This document shows, one piece after another, positions 52,840-61,627 of a stretch of DNA of 64,000 nucleotides; the first letter of the stretch is position 1, and each line of letters starts with the position of its first letter. A program made the position numbers and the translations under genes. The stretch lies in contig DBYI01000083.1 of assembly GCA_002310115.1 (NCBI GenBank), forward strand, positions 1-64,000. Reading direction: 5' to 3'. Source of the DNA: Ruminococcus flavefaciens. Lineage in GTDB: Bacteria; Bacillota; Clostridia; Oscillospirales; Ruminococcaceae. Below the pieces are notes generated by a model. That model was not told where the DNA came from and did not search any database. It saw only the letters and a list, made by a program, of their open reading frames with translations.

Positions 52840-53071
52840 GAAAATCAAGTATAATATTGCGATTTCATGTCATAAACTTACCAAATCATAAGCGAACCGA
52901 AAAAAACAGACACCTCAGCTCACGGTATTCAACGGTTCGGTTTTGATACATAAAGTATCATTCGGCGTTATGCATCATGCGCGGAAGGTGTTTTTGTAAG
53001 AAACGACTATTTCTGTTTTTTACAGCGGCTGATAATAAAAAATGCACATTCTTACATGGAGATAGTGCTAT

Positions 53072-53176
53072 AATTAGTGTATCATCAATAACCGACGTAA
53101 GGCAGTTATCGCCCCAAACTTTGTTCGGGGAGCGCAAATTCCTCAAAAAACAAAGAATTTGCGCGGCACACTAATT
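53072..53176 (+). ncRNA. Candidate structured RNA: four-way junction
   Basis: A closing 9-bp stem (53072-53080 with 53168-53176) encloses three hairpins: ATAAC/GTTAT (53088-53092, 53105-53109), CCCC-AAC/GTT-GGGG (53112-53130) and GCGCAAATTC/GAATTTGCGC (53132-53141, 53155-53164). An extended -10 (TGCTATAAT, 53066-53074) overlaps its start. No long ORF fits. It is a candidate only; the class is not recognised. Confidence 0.45.
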
Positions 53177-53189
53177 TATGTCAAGCTCA

Positions 53190-53305
53190 TTTTGCCCCAA
53201 AGGGCAAAACAAGATGCAAGAAAAAGTGGAATACCATTATTTTTTCTTGCACCTTGGCAACTAAAAATTGGCTTTATAACTCGAAAAAAAGCCAATTTTT
53301 AGTTG
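53190..53305 (+). repeat. Three strong hairpins upstream of the free dockerin gene
   Basis: TTTTGCCC/GGGCAAAA (53190-53209), an 11-bp stem TGCAAGAAAAA/TTTTTCTTGCA (53215-53251) and an 18-bp stem (53258-53275 with 53288-53305) follow one another. None is a simple terminator for the plus strand. They end 18 bp before the dockerin gene's Shine-Dalgarno site. Confidence 0.7.
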
Positions 53306-53337
53306 TTGAGCAGACATTAATTAAGGAGGTTCTTTAT

Positions 53338-53634
53338 ATGAAGACTAATTTAAAAAAAGCTCTAACATTTTCCATTGCATTTGCAATTGTAGCAAATTAC
53401 GCAATAAGCCCATTAACAAACTTTGACGTACTTACTATAAAAGCCGCAGATGATAATTTGCAAGTAAGCGAAATCAATGACGCTTTTACCTCTTCATCTT
53501 CAATTACTTTAGAAGATGTCAAAGCTATCCAAGCATTTTGTTCAGCATCTGATTATGTCGGTCCTGGAAATGTTATCGATTTGAACAATGATTGTCGTGT
53601 TGATATTTTCGATTTAATCATTGCAAGACGTTAA
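53338..53634 (+). CDS. Free-standing dockerin protein
   Basis: A 98-residue protein made only of a signal peptide (about 1-38) and a dockerin. The second repeat is clear (DLNNDCRVDIFDLIIARR); the first (ITLEDVKAIQAFCSAS) lacks the calcium loop, like the eroded first repeat in the GH11-like protein. No catalytic or binding module is attached. The ATG at 53338 is chosen after AAGGAGG; a longer frame upstream runs through the hairpins. It could cap cohesins or be a remnant. A large hairpin terminator follows. Confidence 0.8.
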   Translation: MKTNLKKALTFSIAFAIVANYAISPLTNFDVLTIKAADDNLQVSEINDAFTSSSSITLEDVKAIQAFCSASDYVGPGNVIDLNNDCRVDIFDLIIARR

Positions 53635-53742
53635 CTTATTAAAAATGCATTACCGTCATTAATTGATTTTTCAGCGGATGTATACTAAAATGGTATAATA
53701 CAAAAGTGCTCCATTTCAAGTACAGAAACTAAATAATAACTC

Positions 53743-53812
53743 TGCCCGCATAGGCAGCAGAGCATACGAATTCATTCTTATTATGCTTCTGCTATCTACA
53801 CGGGCATTTTTT
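53743..53812 (+). terminator. Long-hairpin terminator after the dockerin gene
   Basis: TGCCCG (53743-53748) pairs with CGGGCA (53801-53806) and encloses AGCAGA/TCTGCT and GCATA/TATGC; TTTTTT follows. The remainder of 53813-53952 shows no gene; a GGAGG at 53925 has no start codon after it. Confidence 0.8.
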
Positions 53813-53952
53813 ATATCAAATTTTATGAATACTAATTTTGCAATAATTGCATTGTCGCTGATCAAATCTGGCGTTAGAGCTTTTGTATCCAACTTCTATT
53901 TTAGTTTAATAACATCATAAAAATCGGAGGTATATTTAGTATTAAAAAACAA

Positions 53953-56436
53953 TCACTTGAACATTTTTTCGTAATACTCAGGCGTATTATCAGATCCCAT
54001 ACCATTCATTTCAACAATACACATAAGATCATCGTCAAGCTTTCTGACATAGAAGTATTCATACTGCTTTTCTCCATCATATTCTATTCTGACAACTTCA
54101 CGCAGGTACTCATCTTCTCCAAGTTTTGCTTTTGTTCTTTCCTCGAATGTAAGCTTAACATCGTCATCACCTACTAAGCCTTCCAGAAAAGCCTTAAAAT
54201 CGTCCAGATATTTTTCCTCAGTGTAATCGCTTTCTTCAGGAACACCGAGCTTTGTATTCAAGAACGAGAATGCTATACTGTCATTATCTGTGTAATAATA
54301 GCCGTCCCATGCTCTTGCGCTTTCGCGTTTTTCATCCTTTTCTTCAGAGCACTGATATAAAATGCTGCTCTTTACAGTTTGCATCTGACCATCAGGTATA
54401 GCCTCAAAGCCATCAGGAATGCTCATATTTATATTTGCATACTCGTTTGTATATACACTATCCTTGAAGATTCCCTTAGTATAATTTGTCCCCTCTGTAG
54501 GGTCTATCTCAGGCTCCTTCTCATAAGTTTCAGAACCTCCAACAGGAACAGGCTCCTTACGGGGAATGAATCCTTCACCATAATTCAATCCGAATCCTTT
54601 TTCAAGCCAGCATTCATCAGTACCGATCTGTTTTACAGAATTGTACCAAGGAGAAGGCAGCTTACCGGTGAAATCAGCACATCCACAGAGGACGTCAGAA
54701 ATACCCTTACCCTCAGATCCCGGAAGGTAGCACATGACAACACTGTCCCAATTATTATAGTCTCCTTCGTCAATAATTACATTTCTGCCTGCAATTATAC
54801 AGGTAACAATCGGCTTTCCAAGTTCCTTGGCTTCGTTCATGGACATGCGGTTTTTTTCAAGACCAAGATCACCGCAGAGCTCAAGATCCTCTGTATCACC
54901 ATTCCACTCAGAGTATACCTGCTCACCCACAACATTCAAAACCACATCAGCATTTTTTGCTTCTTCGGGATTAGTAATTACTTTGATACCGTAATCATCT
55001 GCATATGTCTTGAAAGCTTCAAGAACAGTAGTAACGCCAGGAATTTTCTTTGTATAGCTTACTGCCCAGTCTAGAGTCCAGCCGCCGCATTGCACGCTTG
55101 CGTCATCTGAAGCAGGTCCTATAATATAAACGGATGCCCCCTCTTTGAGCGGAAGTACATCGTTTTCATTCTTGATAAGAACAAGGCTTTCTTCCACCAT
55201 TTTCTCAGCAATGTCTCTGTATTCCTGTGAACCTACATCATTCTGTTTGGTTTCATACTTCTCAAAGAACGGATCGTCGAATATACCATTTTCCATTTTA
55301 ACCTTAATTATACGTCTTACAGCATCATCAATGCGTTCCTCTGTAATTGTACCTTCTTTTACAGCATTGATTATGATTTCTCTTGCATCATCAAATTTCT
55401 CAGGTTCCATAAGCATATCGATACCAGCATTTATTGCAGCAACTACCTGCTCATCGAAAGTCTTATTAGGAATATGGTGAATGGATTCCCAGTCGCTGAC
55501 AATGAATCCTTCGAAGCCCATTTCTTCCTTGAGTTTCATGATGTATTTCTTGTTTTCATGCATTTTTACACCATTGAGCATACAATGACTTATCATAATC
55601 GTCTGCGTGCCTGCGTCTATCATATCCTGGTAAACTTTGAGAAGCTTGTCTATCTCTTCGTCACTAAGATTAGCCTCGCCTCTGTCAATAAGGAAGCCTT
55701 CCTCGCCTTTTCCGTACTCAGCGCTTCCCTCTGCAAAGAAGTGCTTTGCACATGAGATGCCGCCGCCAGCAATATATCCCTTTATGTAAGCTGAACCAAG
55801 GTTAGAGATTATGTCCAGGTCTGAACTGTAACACTCATATGTACGTCCCCAACGAGGGTCACCAGACTGAGTTACAACAGGGAAGAAATTCCAAGGAATA
55901 TGGCAGATTCTCGCTTCGTCAGCAACAGCCATTCCCATCTTGTATGTAAGTTCAGGGTCGTTTGCAGCTCCGACACCGATATTATGTGGGAATATTACTG
56001 AATTGAGACAGTAACCTACACCATGGGAATGATCGCTTCCATAAACGAAAGGAATCCCCGCCTCTGAATGGACAGCCCCCTGCTGCAGGTCGTTTATAAT
56101 ATCCTGCCATTCATCAGCAGTTCTTTCCGAACCTGTATCCTCGCCGAGAACACTACCATAATCGTTCTCCTTCATTATGGCCTCAGGCTCCATTTCCACG
56201 GTATAAATAGCTGGCTGAACCATCTGAGATGCCTTCTGCTCAAGAGTGAGTTGTGCAACAATCTCTTCCGGAGCCATTGAAGCATACTTTTCATACTTTA
56301 ATGTACCGTCTTCGTTTACAACCTCCTGTGCTACGGTCGTTGTTTCGGTCTTATCGTCAGTCTTCGTTTTTTCTGCACAAGAAATTGACGATAAAAGTAA
56401 TGCAATAGGTAGTAACAGTGATAATGCTTTTTTCAT
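53953..56436 (-). CDS. GH3 beta-glucosidase-type lipoprotein
   Basis: An 827-residue surface lipoprotein: lipobox LSSISC, GH3 N-terminal barrel with KHFF (SCAKHFFAEGS) and nucleophile Asp in GFIVSDWES, and the GH3 C-terminal domain (EKMVEESLVLIKNENDVLPL, core ESLVLIKNENDVLPL, and LPGSEGKGISDVLCG). After about residue 660 comes an extra roughly 160-residue domain rich in acidic and aromatic residues, PsbP-like in pattern but not firmly identified. It should release glucose or xylose from cello- or xylo-oligosaccharides at the cell surface. AAAAGGAG precedes the ATG. The promoter is TTGACC-N17-TATAAT. Confidence 0.92.
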   Translation of the reverse strand: MKKALSLLLPIALLLSSISCAEKTKTDDKTETTTVAQEVVNEDGTLKYEKYASMAPEEIVAQLTLEQKASQMVQPAIYTVEMEPEAIMKENDYGSVLGEDTGSERTADEWQDIINDLQQGAVHSEAGIPFVYGSDHSHGVGYCLNSVIFPHNIGVGAANDPELTYKMGMAVADEARICHIPWNFFPVVTQSGDPRWGRTYECYSSDLDIISNLGSAYIKGYIAGGGISCAKHFFAEGSAEYGKGEEGFLIDRGEANLSDEEIDKLLKVYQDMIDAGTQTIMISHCMLNGVKMHENKKYIMKLKEEMGFEGFIVSDWESIHHIPNKTFDEQVVAAINAGIDMLMEPEKFDDAREIIINAVKEGTITEERIDDAVRRIIKVKMENGIFDDPFFEKYETKQNDVGSQEYRDIAEKMVEESLVLIKNENDVLPLKEGASVYIIGPASDDASVQCGGWTLDWAVSYTKKIPGVTTVLEAFKTYADDYGIKVITNPEEAKNADVVLNVVGEQVYSEWNGDTEDLELCGDLGLEKNRMSMNEAKELGKPIVTCIIAGRNVIIDEGDYNNWDSVVMCYLPGSEGKGISDVLCGCADFTGKLPSPWYNSVKQIGTDECWLEKGFGLNYGEGFIPRKEPVPVGGSETYEKEPEIDPTEGTNYTKGIFKDSVYTNEYANINMSIPDGFEAIPDGQMQTVKSSILYQCSEEKDEKRESARAWDGYYYTDNDSIAFSFLNTKLGVPEESDYTEEKYLDDFKAFLEGLVGDDDVKLTFEERTKAKLGEDEYLREVVRIEYDGEKQYEYFYVRKLDDDLMCIVEMNGMGSDNTPEYYEKMFK

Positions 56437-56504
56437 GACTTTCTCCTTTTGATTTCATATTATTCTACGTATAAAGCTTTGGTCAAAATTTAAACGTTAT
56501 TGCC

Positions 56505-56533
56505 ATTATATCACAGAATACGCAACAGGTCAA
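56505..56533 (-). promoter_or_regulatory. Promoter of the GH3 gene
   Basis: Minus strand TTGACC (56528-56533), 17-bp spacer, TATAAT (56505-56510). Confidence 0.78.
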
Positions 56534-56667
56534 CAAACAAAAGGTGAAAATCATTTACAAAATGTTTACAATTACAGCCGCACATTTCAGCTATATTAAA
56601 CGTTATGTTATAAAATAAATTACTTCTGTGCTCTGGTTATCAATGTTAATTCCTAGGAGGTATACTT

Positions 56668-58209
56668 ATGAATTTCAAAAAGATAATTGCTGGTGCCGCT
56701 GCATTAACTCTTGCAATACCAGCTATTTCTGCATCATTGACTTCTAATGCCACACCACCTATAGACAGTAACAATATCGTATCGGGTGATGCTAATATTG
56801 ACTATGTTTTCAATCTTTCTGATATTGTATTGTTCCAACGCTGGCTAAAAGGTGATAAAGGCTTATTCACACCTCACAACGAACCCGGACCAGGTGCAGA
56901 CGCAAACAATGATGGCAAATTTGACGTATTTGATCTTGTCACAATGAGAAAATTGCTTATCAGCAATATCGCTTCTGCTCCCGAACCGAGCTTTGCACCG
57001 AAAGCACAAAATCTTTGTGCCGGAATCAAAAGTTCTCCCGGTACGTCAGGCACAGCTTTGACGGACGCAAACAATGATCTTGAGTTCATTAATAGCCAAA
57101 CCAAGTTCACAATTGATCTTTTCAAAGCTACATACAATGAAAACAAAGGTCAAAATGACCTTATCTCACCATATTCTGTAGTACAGGCTCTCGGCATGAC
57201 CGCCAACGGTGCAAACGGAAAAACTCTCGAAGAAATGGAAAAAGTTCTTGGTGACGGTATAGATATCACAAGTCTAAACCGTTATTTACGCGGCCAGCGT
57301 GAAAGTACCGTAAATACAAGTGAATGGGCTAAGTGGTCATTCAGTACAGCTAATTCTATATGGGCAATAAGCGACAGAACCAAAATTCAGGTGCTTCCAA
57401 GCTTTATACAGAATTGTGTGGACTACTATGATTCCGAATTCTACATTGCTCTATTTGATGAATCCACAGTCAATGACATAAACAACTGGGTAAACGAAAA
57501 AACTAATAAGATGATACCCAGTATACTTGACCATATTGAACCTGACGATGTAATGTACCTAATTAATGCAGTTGCATTTGAGGCCAAATGGGACGAACCG
57601 TACGAGAAATACATGGTCAATAATGGCAAGTTTACCGCAGCAGACGGAACTGAACAGGATGCAGAAATGATGTCTAGCTATGAGCAGTATATCAGTGATG
57701 ATAATACACAGGGCATCATTAAGGAATACAGCGGCAGGAAATACGCTTTTGCAGCACTTCTTCCCGACGAAAGCATCTCTATAGACAAATACATAGATGA
57801 GATAACTTCAGAAAAGCTCAATTCTCTCCTCAAACAAAGAACTATGACCTATGAAAAAGCAGACACAAAGCTTCCGAAATTCAAATTCGAATATGAAAAC
57901 GAGCTCAATGACGAACTTATTGATATGGGTATGCCGACAGCCTTTACATATGGGGCTGATTTTTCGAATATGTCAGCTATAGCTGATAACATTCCTATTC
58001 ACATCGGATATGTTAAGCACAAAACATTTATCGATCTCGACGAAAACGGTACTAAGGCAGCAGCAGCGACTATAGTTGCGATGAAAAATGAATCAGCTAT
58101 AGCAATGCCTGAAAAAGAGATTGTTTTCGACAGACCCTTCGTATTCTGCATATTTGATACAGAGACTAATATTCCGATATTTATAGGAGCACTTAATTCA
58201 TTAAGTTAA
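56668..58209 (+). CDS. Dockerin-bearing serpin
   Basis: A 513-residue secreted protein: signal peptide (1-28), an N-terminal dockerin (about 38-100, with DYVFNLSDIVLFQRWL and DANNDGKFDVFDL) and a serpin domain (about 140-513). The reactive-centre hinge ENGTKAAAATIVAMK (459-473) has the small residues of inhibitory serpins. Counting from the P17 Glu459 puts P1 at Glu475 and P1' at Ser476. The C-terminal FDRPFVFCIFD is serpin-typical. It would sit on the cellulosome through its dockerin and protect it from proteases. TAGGAGG precedes the ATG. Confidence 0.93.
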   Translation: MNFKKIIAGAAALTLAIPAISASLTSNATPPIDSNNIVSGDANIDYVFNLSDIVLFQRWLKGDKGLFTPHNEPGPGADANNDGKFDVFDLVTMRKLLISNIASAPEPSFAPKAQNLCAGIKSSPGTSGTALTDANNDLEFINSQTKFTIDLFKATYNENKGQNDLISPYSVVQALGMTANGANGKTLEEMEKVLGDGIDITSLNRYLRGQRESTVNTSEWAKWSFSTANSIWAISDRTKIQVLPSFIQNCVDYYDSEFYIALFDESTVNDINNWVNEKTNKMIPSILDHIEPDDVMYLINAVAFEAKWDEPYEKYMVNNGKFTAADGTEQDAEMMSSYEQYISDDNTQGIIKEYSGRKYAFAALLPDESISIDKYIDEITSEKLNSLLKQRTMTYEKADTKLPKFKFEYENELNDELIDMGMPTAFTYGADFSNMSAIADNIPIHIGYVKHKTFIDLDENGTKAAAATIVAMKNESAIAMPEKEIVFDRPFVFCIFDTETNIPIFIGALNSLS

Positions 58210-58256
58210 TTTTAAGAATTTTTTAAGATTTGTTTGCTATAGTTTATGTGTAAAAG

Positions 58257-58340
58257 CCGTATCTGCACATTAACGGCGCAAACGATTTCCTAATGTAAGG
58301 GGAAACACTCAGGTACCGTATCTTTATGATACGGTTTTCC
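58257..58340 (+). promoter_or_regulatory. Candidate switchable leader or terminator region
   Basis: CCGTATC occurs twice (58257-58263, 58316-58322), and both copies can pair with the single GATACGG (58328-58334). A stem ACATTA/TAATGT (58267-58272 with 58291-58296) lies between. One pairing gives a terminator-like hairpin (ACCGTATC/GATACGGT, then TTT); the other closes a larger junction. The type is not recognised; it may simply terminate the serpin transcript. Confidence 0.4.
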
Positions 58341-58472
58341 TGTATATACAGAAGTTTACTAAAAAACTTAAAAAGCTTAAAAAATATAATATATCTTCTC
58401 GTTTTAGTTGCTTTATTCATTATTATATGTTATAATAAAATTTAAGATTTCCGAGAAGAAGGAGGCGTGCCC

Positions 58473-58934
58473 GTGTCAGTTGATATCAATGATCAGTATG
58501 ACAAAATATACCGCTACTGCTTTCTACGCGTAAGGCACAAGGAGACCGCCGAGGATTTAACTCAGGAAACCTTTCTCCGCTACCTCGAACACCCACATTA
58601 CAACAGCGTTGATAAGACTTTGCAGCTTCTATACACAATCGCAGGCAATCTCTGTTTCGATGAATTCCGCAAGAAGAAAACCACAGAGCTTACAGATACT
58701 GAGGTATCAGCCGATGACGTCGAAGAGAACGTTCTTTCGGGAGTTGACCTGAAGCAAGCTCTGAACAGACTCTCTGCTGAAGACAGAGAGATAATACTTC
58801 TGCGCTTTGTAAACGAAGTGCCCGTAAATGTTATAGCAAAGCTGTACAACATATCTCGCTTTGCACTTAGCCGCAGAATAAAACGTATTCTTGCAACGCT
58901 GCATGAATATATGGGAAGGGAGGAGCTTATATGA
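58473..58934 (+). CDS. Sigma-70 family (ECF-type) RNA polymerase sigma factor
   Basis: A 153-residue sigma factor with region 2 (RYCFLRVRHKETAEDLTQET) and region 4 (LSAEDREIILLRFVNEVPVN, then IAKLYNISRFALSRRIKRIL) and no regions 1 or 3, as in ECF factors. The second GTG (58473) is chosen because it lies seven bases after GGAGG, whereas the first is one base away. Its stop overlaps the next gene's ATG (ATGA), the usual sigma/anti-sigma coupling. Confidence 0.9.
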   Translation: MSVDINDQYDKIYRYCFLRVRHKETAEDLTQETFLRYLEHPHYNSVDKTLQLLYTIAGNLCFDEFRKKKTTELTDTEVSADDVEENVLSGVDLKQALNRLSAEDREIILLRFVNEVPVNVIAKLYNISRFALSRRIKRILATLHEYMGREELI

Positions 58935-60100
58935 CAGATAAAGAGAAAAATGCTCTTAAGGAAGCCTTCGGCTTTGAAGACCCCGACAAAAAAAATGAGT
59001 TCGTTCAAGAATTCGTGAAACTTGAAAACTACAATAATAAGAAGTCATTATTTCCTTTTATTATAAAATTTGCTGCTGCGGCTGCTATGATGACAGCCGT
59101 TATCGGAACTGCTATTATGATGCCGAAAGATATAAAACAACCAGGCAACGACAACCTAATAACCGTAACTACTGAAGAAGCTACTACTGCAAAAAAAGCG
59201 AATAATGCAACGGCATCAACAACTATTATTATTACGACTAAAATAAAAACAACATTAACGACCACCGTTTCCTCCACAAGAACTGCAAAAGCTACTGCAT
59301 CGGATAAAACAACTGCTATTACTATAACCCAAGCTGCAACGACTGCCGTTACTGCTTCACAAAGTACAACTACTGCAGTCAGAAACGAATCCGAACGGCA
59401 AACCACTAAAGATAACGAGCTGCCAACAAATGAATCCAACGAACGGCAAGAGGAAAGTAATTCTGCCGACGTACAATACCGTGATTTGACAGTATCGGTC
59501 GACAAGAATTATCCTCTTCGAGAAAAGACTATCACTGAAAAACAATATTCGAATATTGGTTCTAATAGTCCGGTAACTTCTGGCGAGCCTTCCTCTGATG
59601 AAACGTTTCAGCCAAAAGATGGCTGGAAAAACGGTATAAATATAGACATATCAGAAATGTATAAAAATTCCTGTGCTGTAGTACTTGCAAATCTTGACGA
59701 AATAGTGTATACTTCTATAGGCGGCAAAGCTTTCACAGCAGAAAATATCACCGTAAGTCAAGTTTACAAGGGCGATATCCAGGTAAACGACAGAATCACA
59801 GTATTTTTCACAGGCGGTTTCATACCTGCCGAAGAATACTCCCAGCTATACGGATTTCCGCCAATGCATAATCAGGATGAATACTCTGTAAAAATCCAAG
59901 GCGAAAGCGGCGGCAATCAGGAACAAGGACGCTCCTATGTTTTCTTCTTGAAAGAAAACAGCGGATCAATTCCCAACGGAGCTTATGAGCCAACCAATAT
60001 GGGCAATATATCCGCTTTTGAATTACAGCAGGACTTTTACAGATCTGTCGGCGATGTGAACTTGATGATTACTATCTCTCAACTTGAAAGCGGTTTCTGA
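58931..60100 (+). CDS. Probable membrane anti-sigma factor with Thr-rich stalk and external domain
   Basis: A 389-residue protein: a short cytoplasmic part (1-39), one membrane helix (about 40-64), a long Thr/Ala-rich stalk (about 75-155), and an external domain (about 225-389) with VYKGDIQVNDRITVFFTGGF, an OB-like pattern often seen in Gram-positive exported proteins. Topology and the four-base overlap with the sigma gene indicate an anti-sigma sensor. The intracellular part lacks a clear zinc (ZAS) motif. The external ligand is unknown; given the neighbours, a plant polysaccharide is one possibility. Confidence 0.75.
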   Translation: MTDKEKNALKEAFGFEDPDKKNEFVQEFVKLENYNNKKSLFPFIIKFAAAAAMMTAVIGTAIMMPKDIKQPGNDNLITVTTEEATTAKKANNATASTTIIITTKIKTTLTTTVSSTRTAKATASDKTTAITITQAATTAVTASQSTTTAVRNESERQTTKDNELPTNESNERQEESNSADVQYRDLTVSVDKNYPLREKTITEKQYSNIGSNSPVTSGEPSSDETFQPKDGWKNGINIDISEMYKNSCAVVLANLDEIVYTSIGGKAFTAENITVSQVYKGDIQVNDRITVFFTGGFIPAEEYSQLYGFPPMHNQDEYSVKIQGESGGNQEQGRSYVFFLKENSGSIPNGAYEPTNMGNISAFELQQDFYRSVGDVNLMITISQLESGF

Positions 60101-60223
60101 TTAATTTTGGACAAATACAATTTTCGGATATTTCAAAAAATAATTTATATTTTTTTGTCACATTTTTCTTTCCCGATTCGTATATTAATATGGAAACGTT
60201 AATAAATGAAAGGAAGTCTTTTT

Positions 60224-61612
60224 ATGAAACATCACAAGCTTCTGGGCTTACTGCTTGCTGCAGCAATATCTGCAGGAAATATTCTGCCCGTATCTGCAAG
60301 CGCTGCCGTCACAGGTGACATAAACGGCGACGGTTCAGCTGATTCTACAGACCTGTCCTTACTACAGGGCTATGTTCTAGGTAATTCTGAACTTAGCCAG
60401 GCACAGGCAAAAACCGCTGATCTCAACGGTGATGGAAAAACAGACGTATATGACGTTATAAAACTGAGAAAAACTATACTTGCATCCGATAGAACAATAA
60501 AGTTTACTGCCGTTACTGATAAAATTACCACAGGCTACACAGACGCTTTCAAAAAACTTAGTGCCAATGATGGTGGAAGTGCAGTTACCTCTTCAACAGA
60601 ACTGAAATCTGCACTATCTCCCTATCTGAGCGAATCTCTTGTAAATAATTACCTCACAAAATACAATGACACATTTTTTGCTCAGTCTGTACTTCTTGTA
60701 AAGCCAGTATTTCTGACTTCTTCAAACTATCAGAAGAAAAAGATATACACTACGGCCGAGTGCGGCTGCAGCTCCAGCTATGCCGGAACCTACACCACAA
60801 AAAATGTTACCTCATATCTGAATATAAGAGTCAGTCACTCTGCAGCTTCCGAATCCATAGGCAGAATACCGCCAAACGCTATTATTCCTGTAAGTTATGG
60901 AAACGGGCAGTGGGCACACGTTACATATGATGGTATCTCGGGCTATGCAAATATGGATTATATGCAGAAAGTTTCTGAACCAGCACCGTCCTATGAGTTC
61001 ATACCCGATATAAAAGTTGATTCTGTTAAGTATTCAGCCGGAAAGCTCAATATCGCTGCAAGCGAGTTCAAGTCAACATCCACCGACTTCGCTCCAGCAA
61101 TACTGATACAGACTACTGTTTCAAAGAAAGACTACTACGCAAGCGTAACCACTTGGGCAGTAACGGTAACTCAACCGCCAGAGCTGAAATACGACTATCC
61201 GCTTGCAAAAGCTCGTCTTGACGCTGTAGGTTGGGATCTGCAGGCAGCGTTCAAGTCTGCAGCCGCAACAACCTATTACGGACAGAAGCCCGATATGCCA
61301 CAGACAACAGATTACTCTCTCGAATGGTACGCAGACTATGGCTTCACTAATGGCAAGGGCAACTGCTACGTAATGGCTGCGATGTTCTGCGAAATGGGCA
61401 GACTTCTCGGCTACGATGTACATCTTATTTCTGGAAAAGTACCGCTAAAGGATGGGTCTATGGGAGCTCATTCATGGACCGAAGTCAAGATTGGCGATAC
61501 TACTTATGTTTGTGACCCGGATTTTGCACATGAAACGGGTAACAACGGATATATGATAACATATGGTCAGTCCGGAACATGGAGATATGTAAAAGAATTG
61601 GTAATGGACTGA
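60224..61612 (+). CDS. Dockerin - SH3 - transglutaminase-like secreted protein
   Basis: A 462-residue protein: signal peptide (1-28), N-terminal dockerin (about 30-88, loops GDINGDGSADSTD and DLNGDGKTDVYD), a bacterial SH3 domain (about 190-250, YLNIRVSHSAASESIGRIPP) and a transglutaminase-like domain with Cys381 (GNCYVMAA), His416 (GAHSWTEV) and Asp431 (CDPDF), a complete catalytic triad. It may be a cellulosome-bound protease or peptide-modifying enzyme acting at the wall. The ATG at 60224 follows AAAGGAAG. The next gene starts after 15 bp. Confidence 0.9.
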   Translation: MKHHKLLGLLLAAAISAGNILPVSASAAVTGDINGDGSADSTDLSLLQGYVLGNSELSQAQAKTADLNGDGKTDVYDVIKLRKTILASDRTIKFTAVTDKITTGYTDAFKKLSANDGGSAVTSSTELKSALSPYLSESLVNNYLTKYNDTFFAQSVLLVKPVFLTSSNYQKKKIYTTAECGCSSSYAGTYTTKNVTSYLNIRVSHSAASESIGRIPPNAIIPVSYGNGQWAHVTYDGISGYANMDYMQKVSEPAPSYEFIPDIKVDSVKYSAGKLNIAASEFKSTSTDFAPAILIQTTVSKKDYYASVTTWAVTVTQPPELKYDYPLAKARLDAVGWDLQAAFKSAAATTYYGQKPDMPQTTDYSLEWYADYGFTNGKGNCYVMAAMFCEMGRLLGYDVHLISGKVPLKDGSMGAHSWTEVKIGDTTYVCDPDFAHETGNNGYMITYGQSGTWRYVKELVMD

Positions 61613-61627
61613 TCAAGGAGGAAAAAT

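Noticed and set aside
53920..53960. Shine-Dalgarno-like ATCGGAGG on the plus strand at the end of the GH3 gene
   Set aside because: No start codon follows at a usable distance; the reading frame beyond is antisense to GH3.
54379..55074. Long plus-strand ORF inside the GH3 gene
   Set aside because: Antisense shadow of GH3 coding sequence; no RBS or family resemblance.
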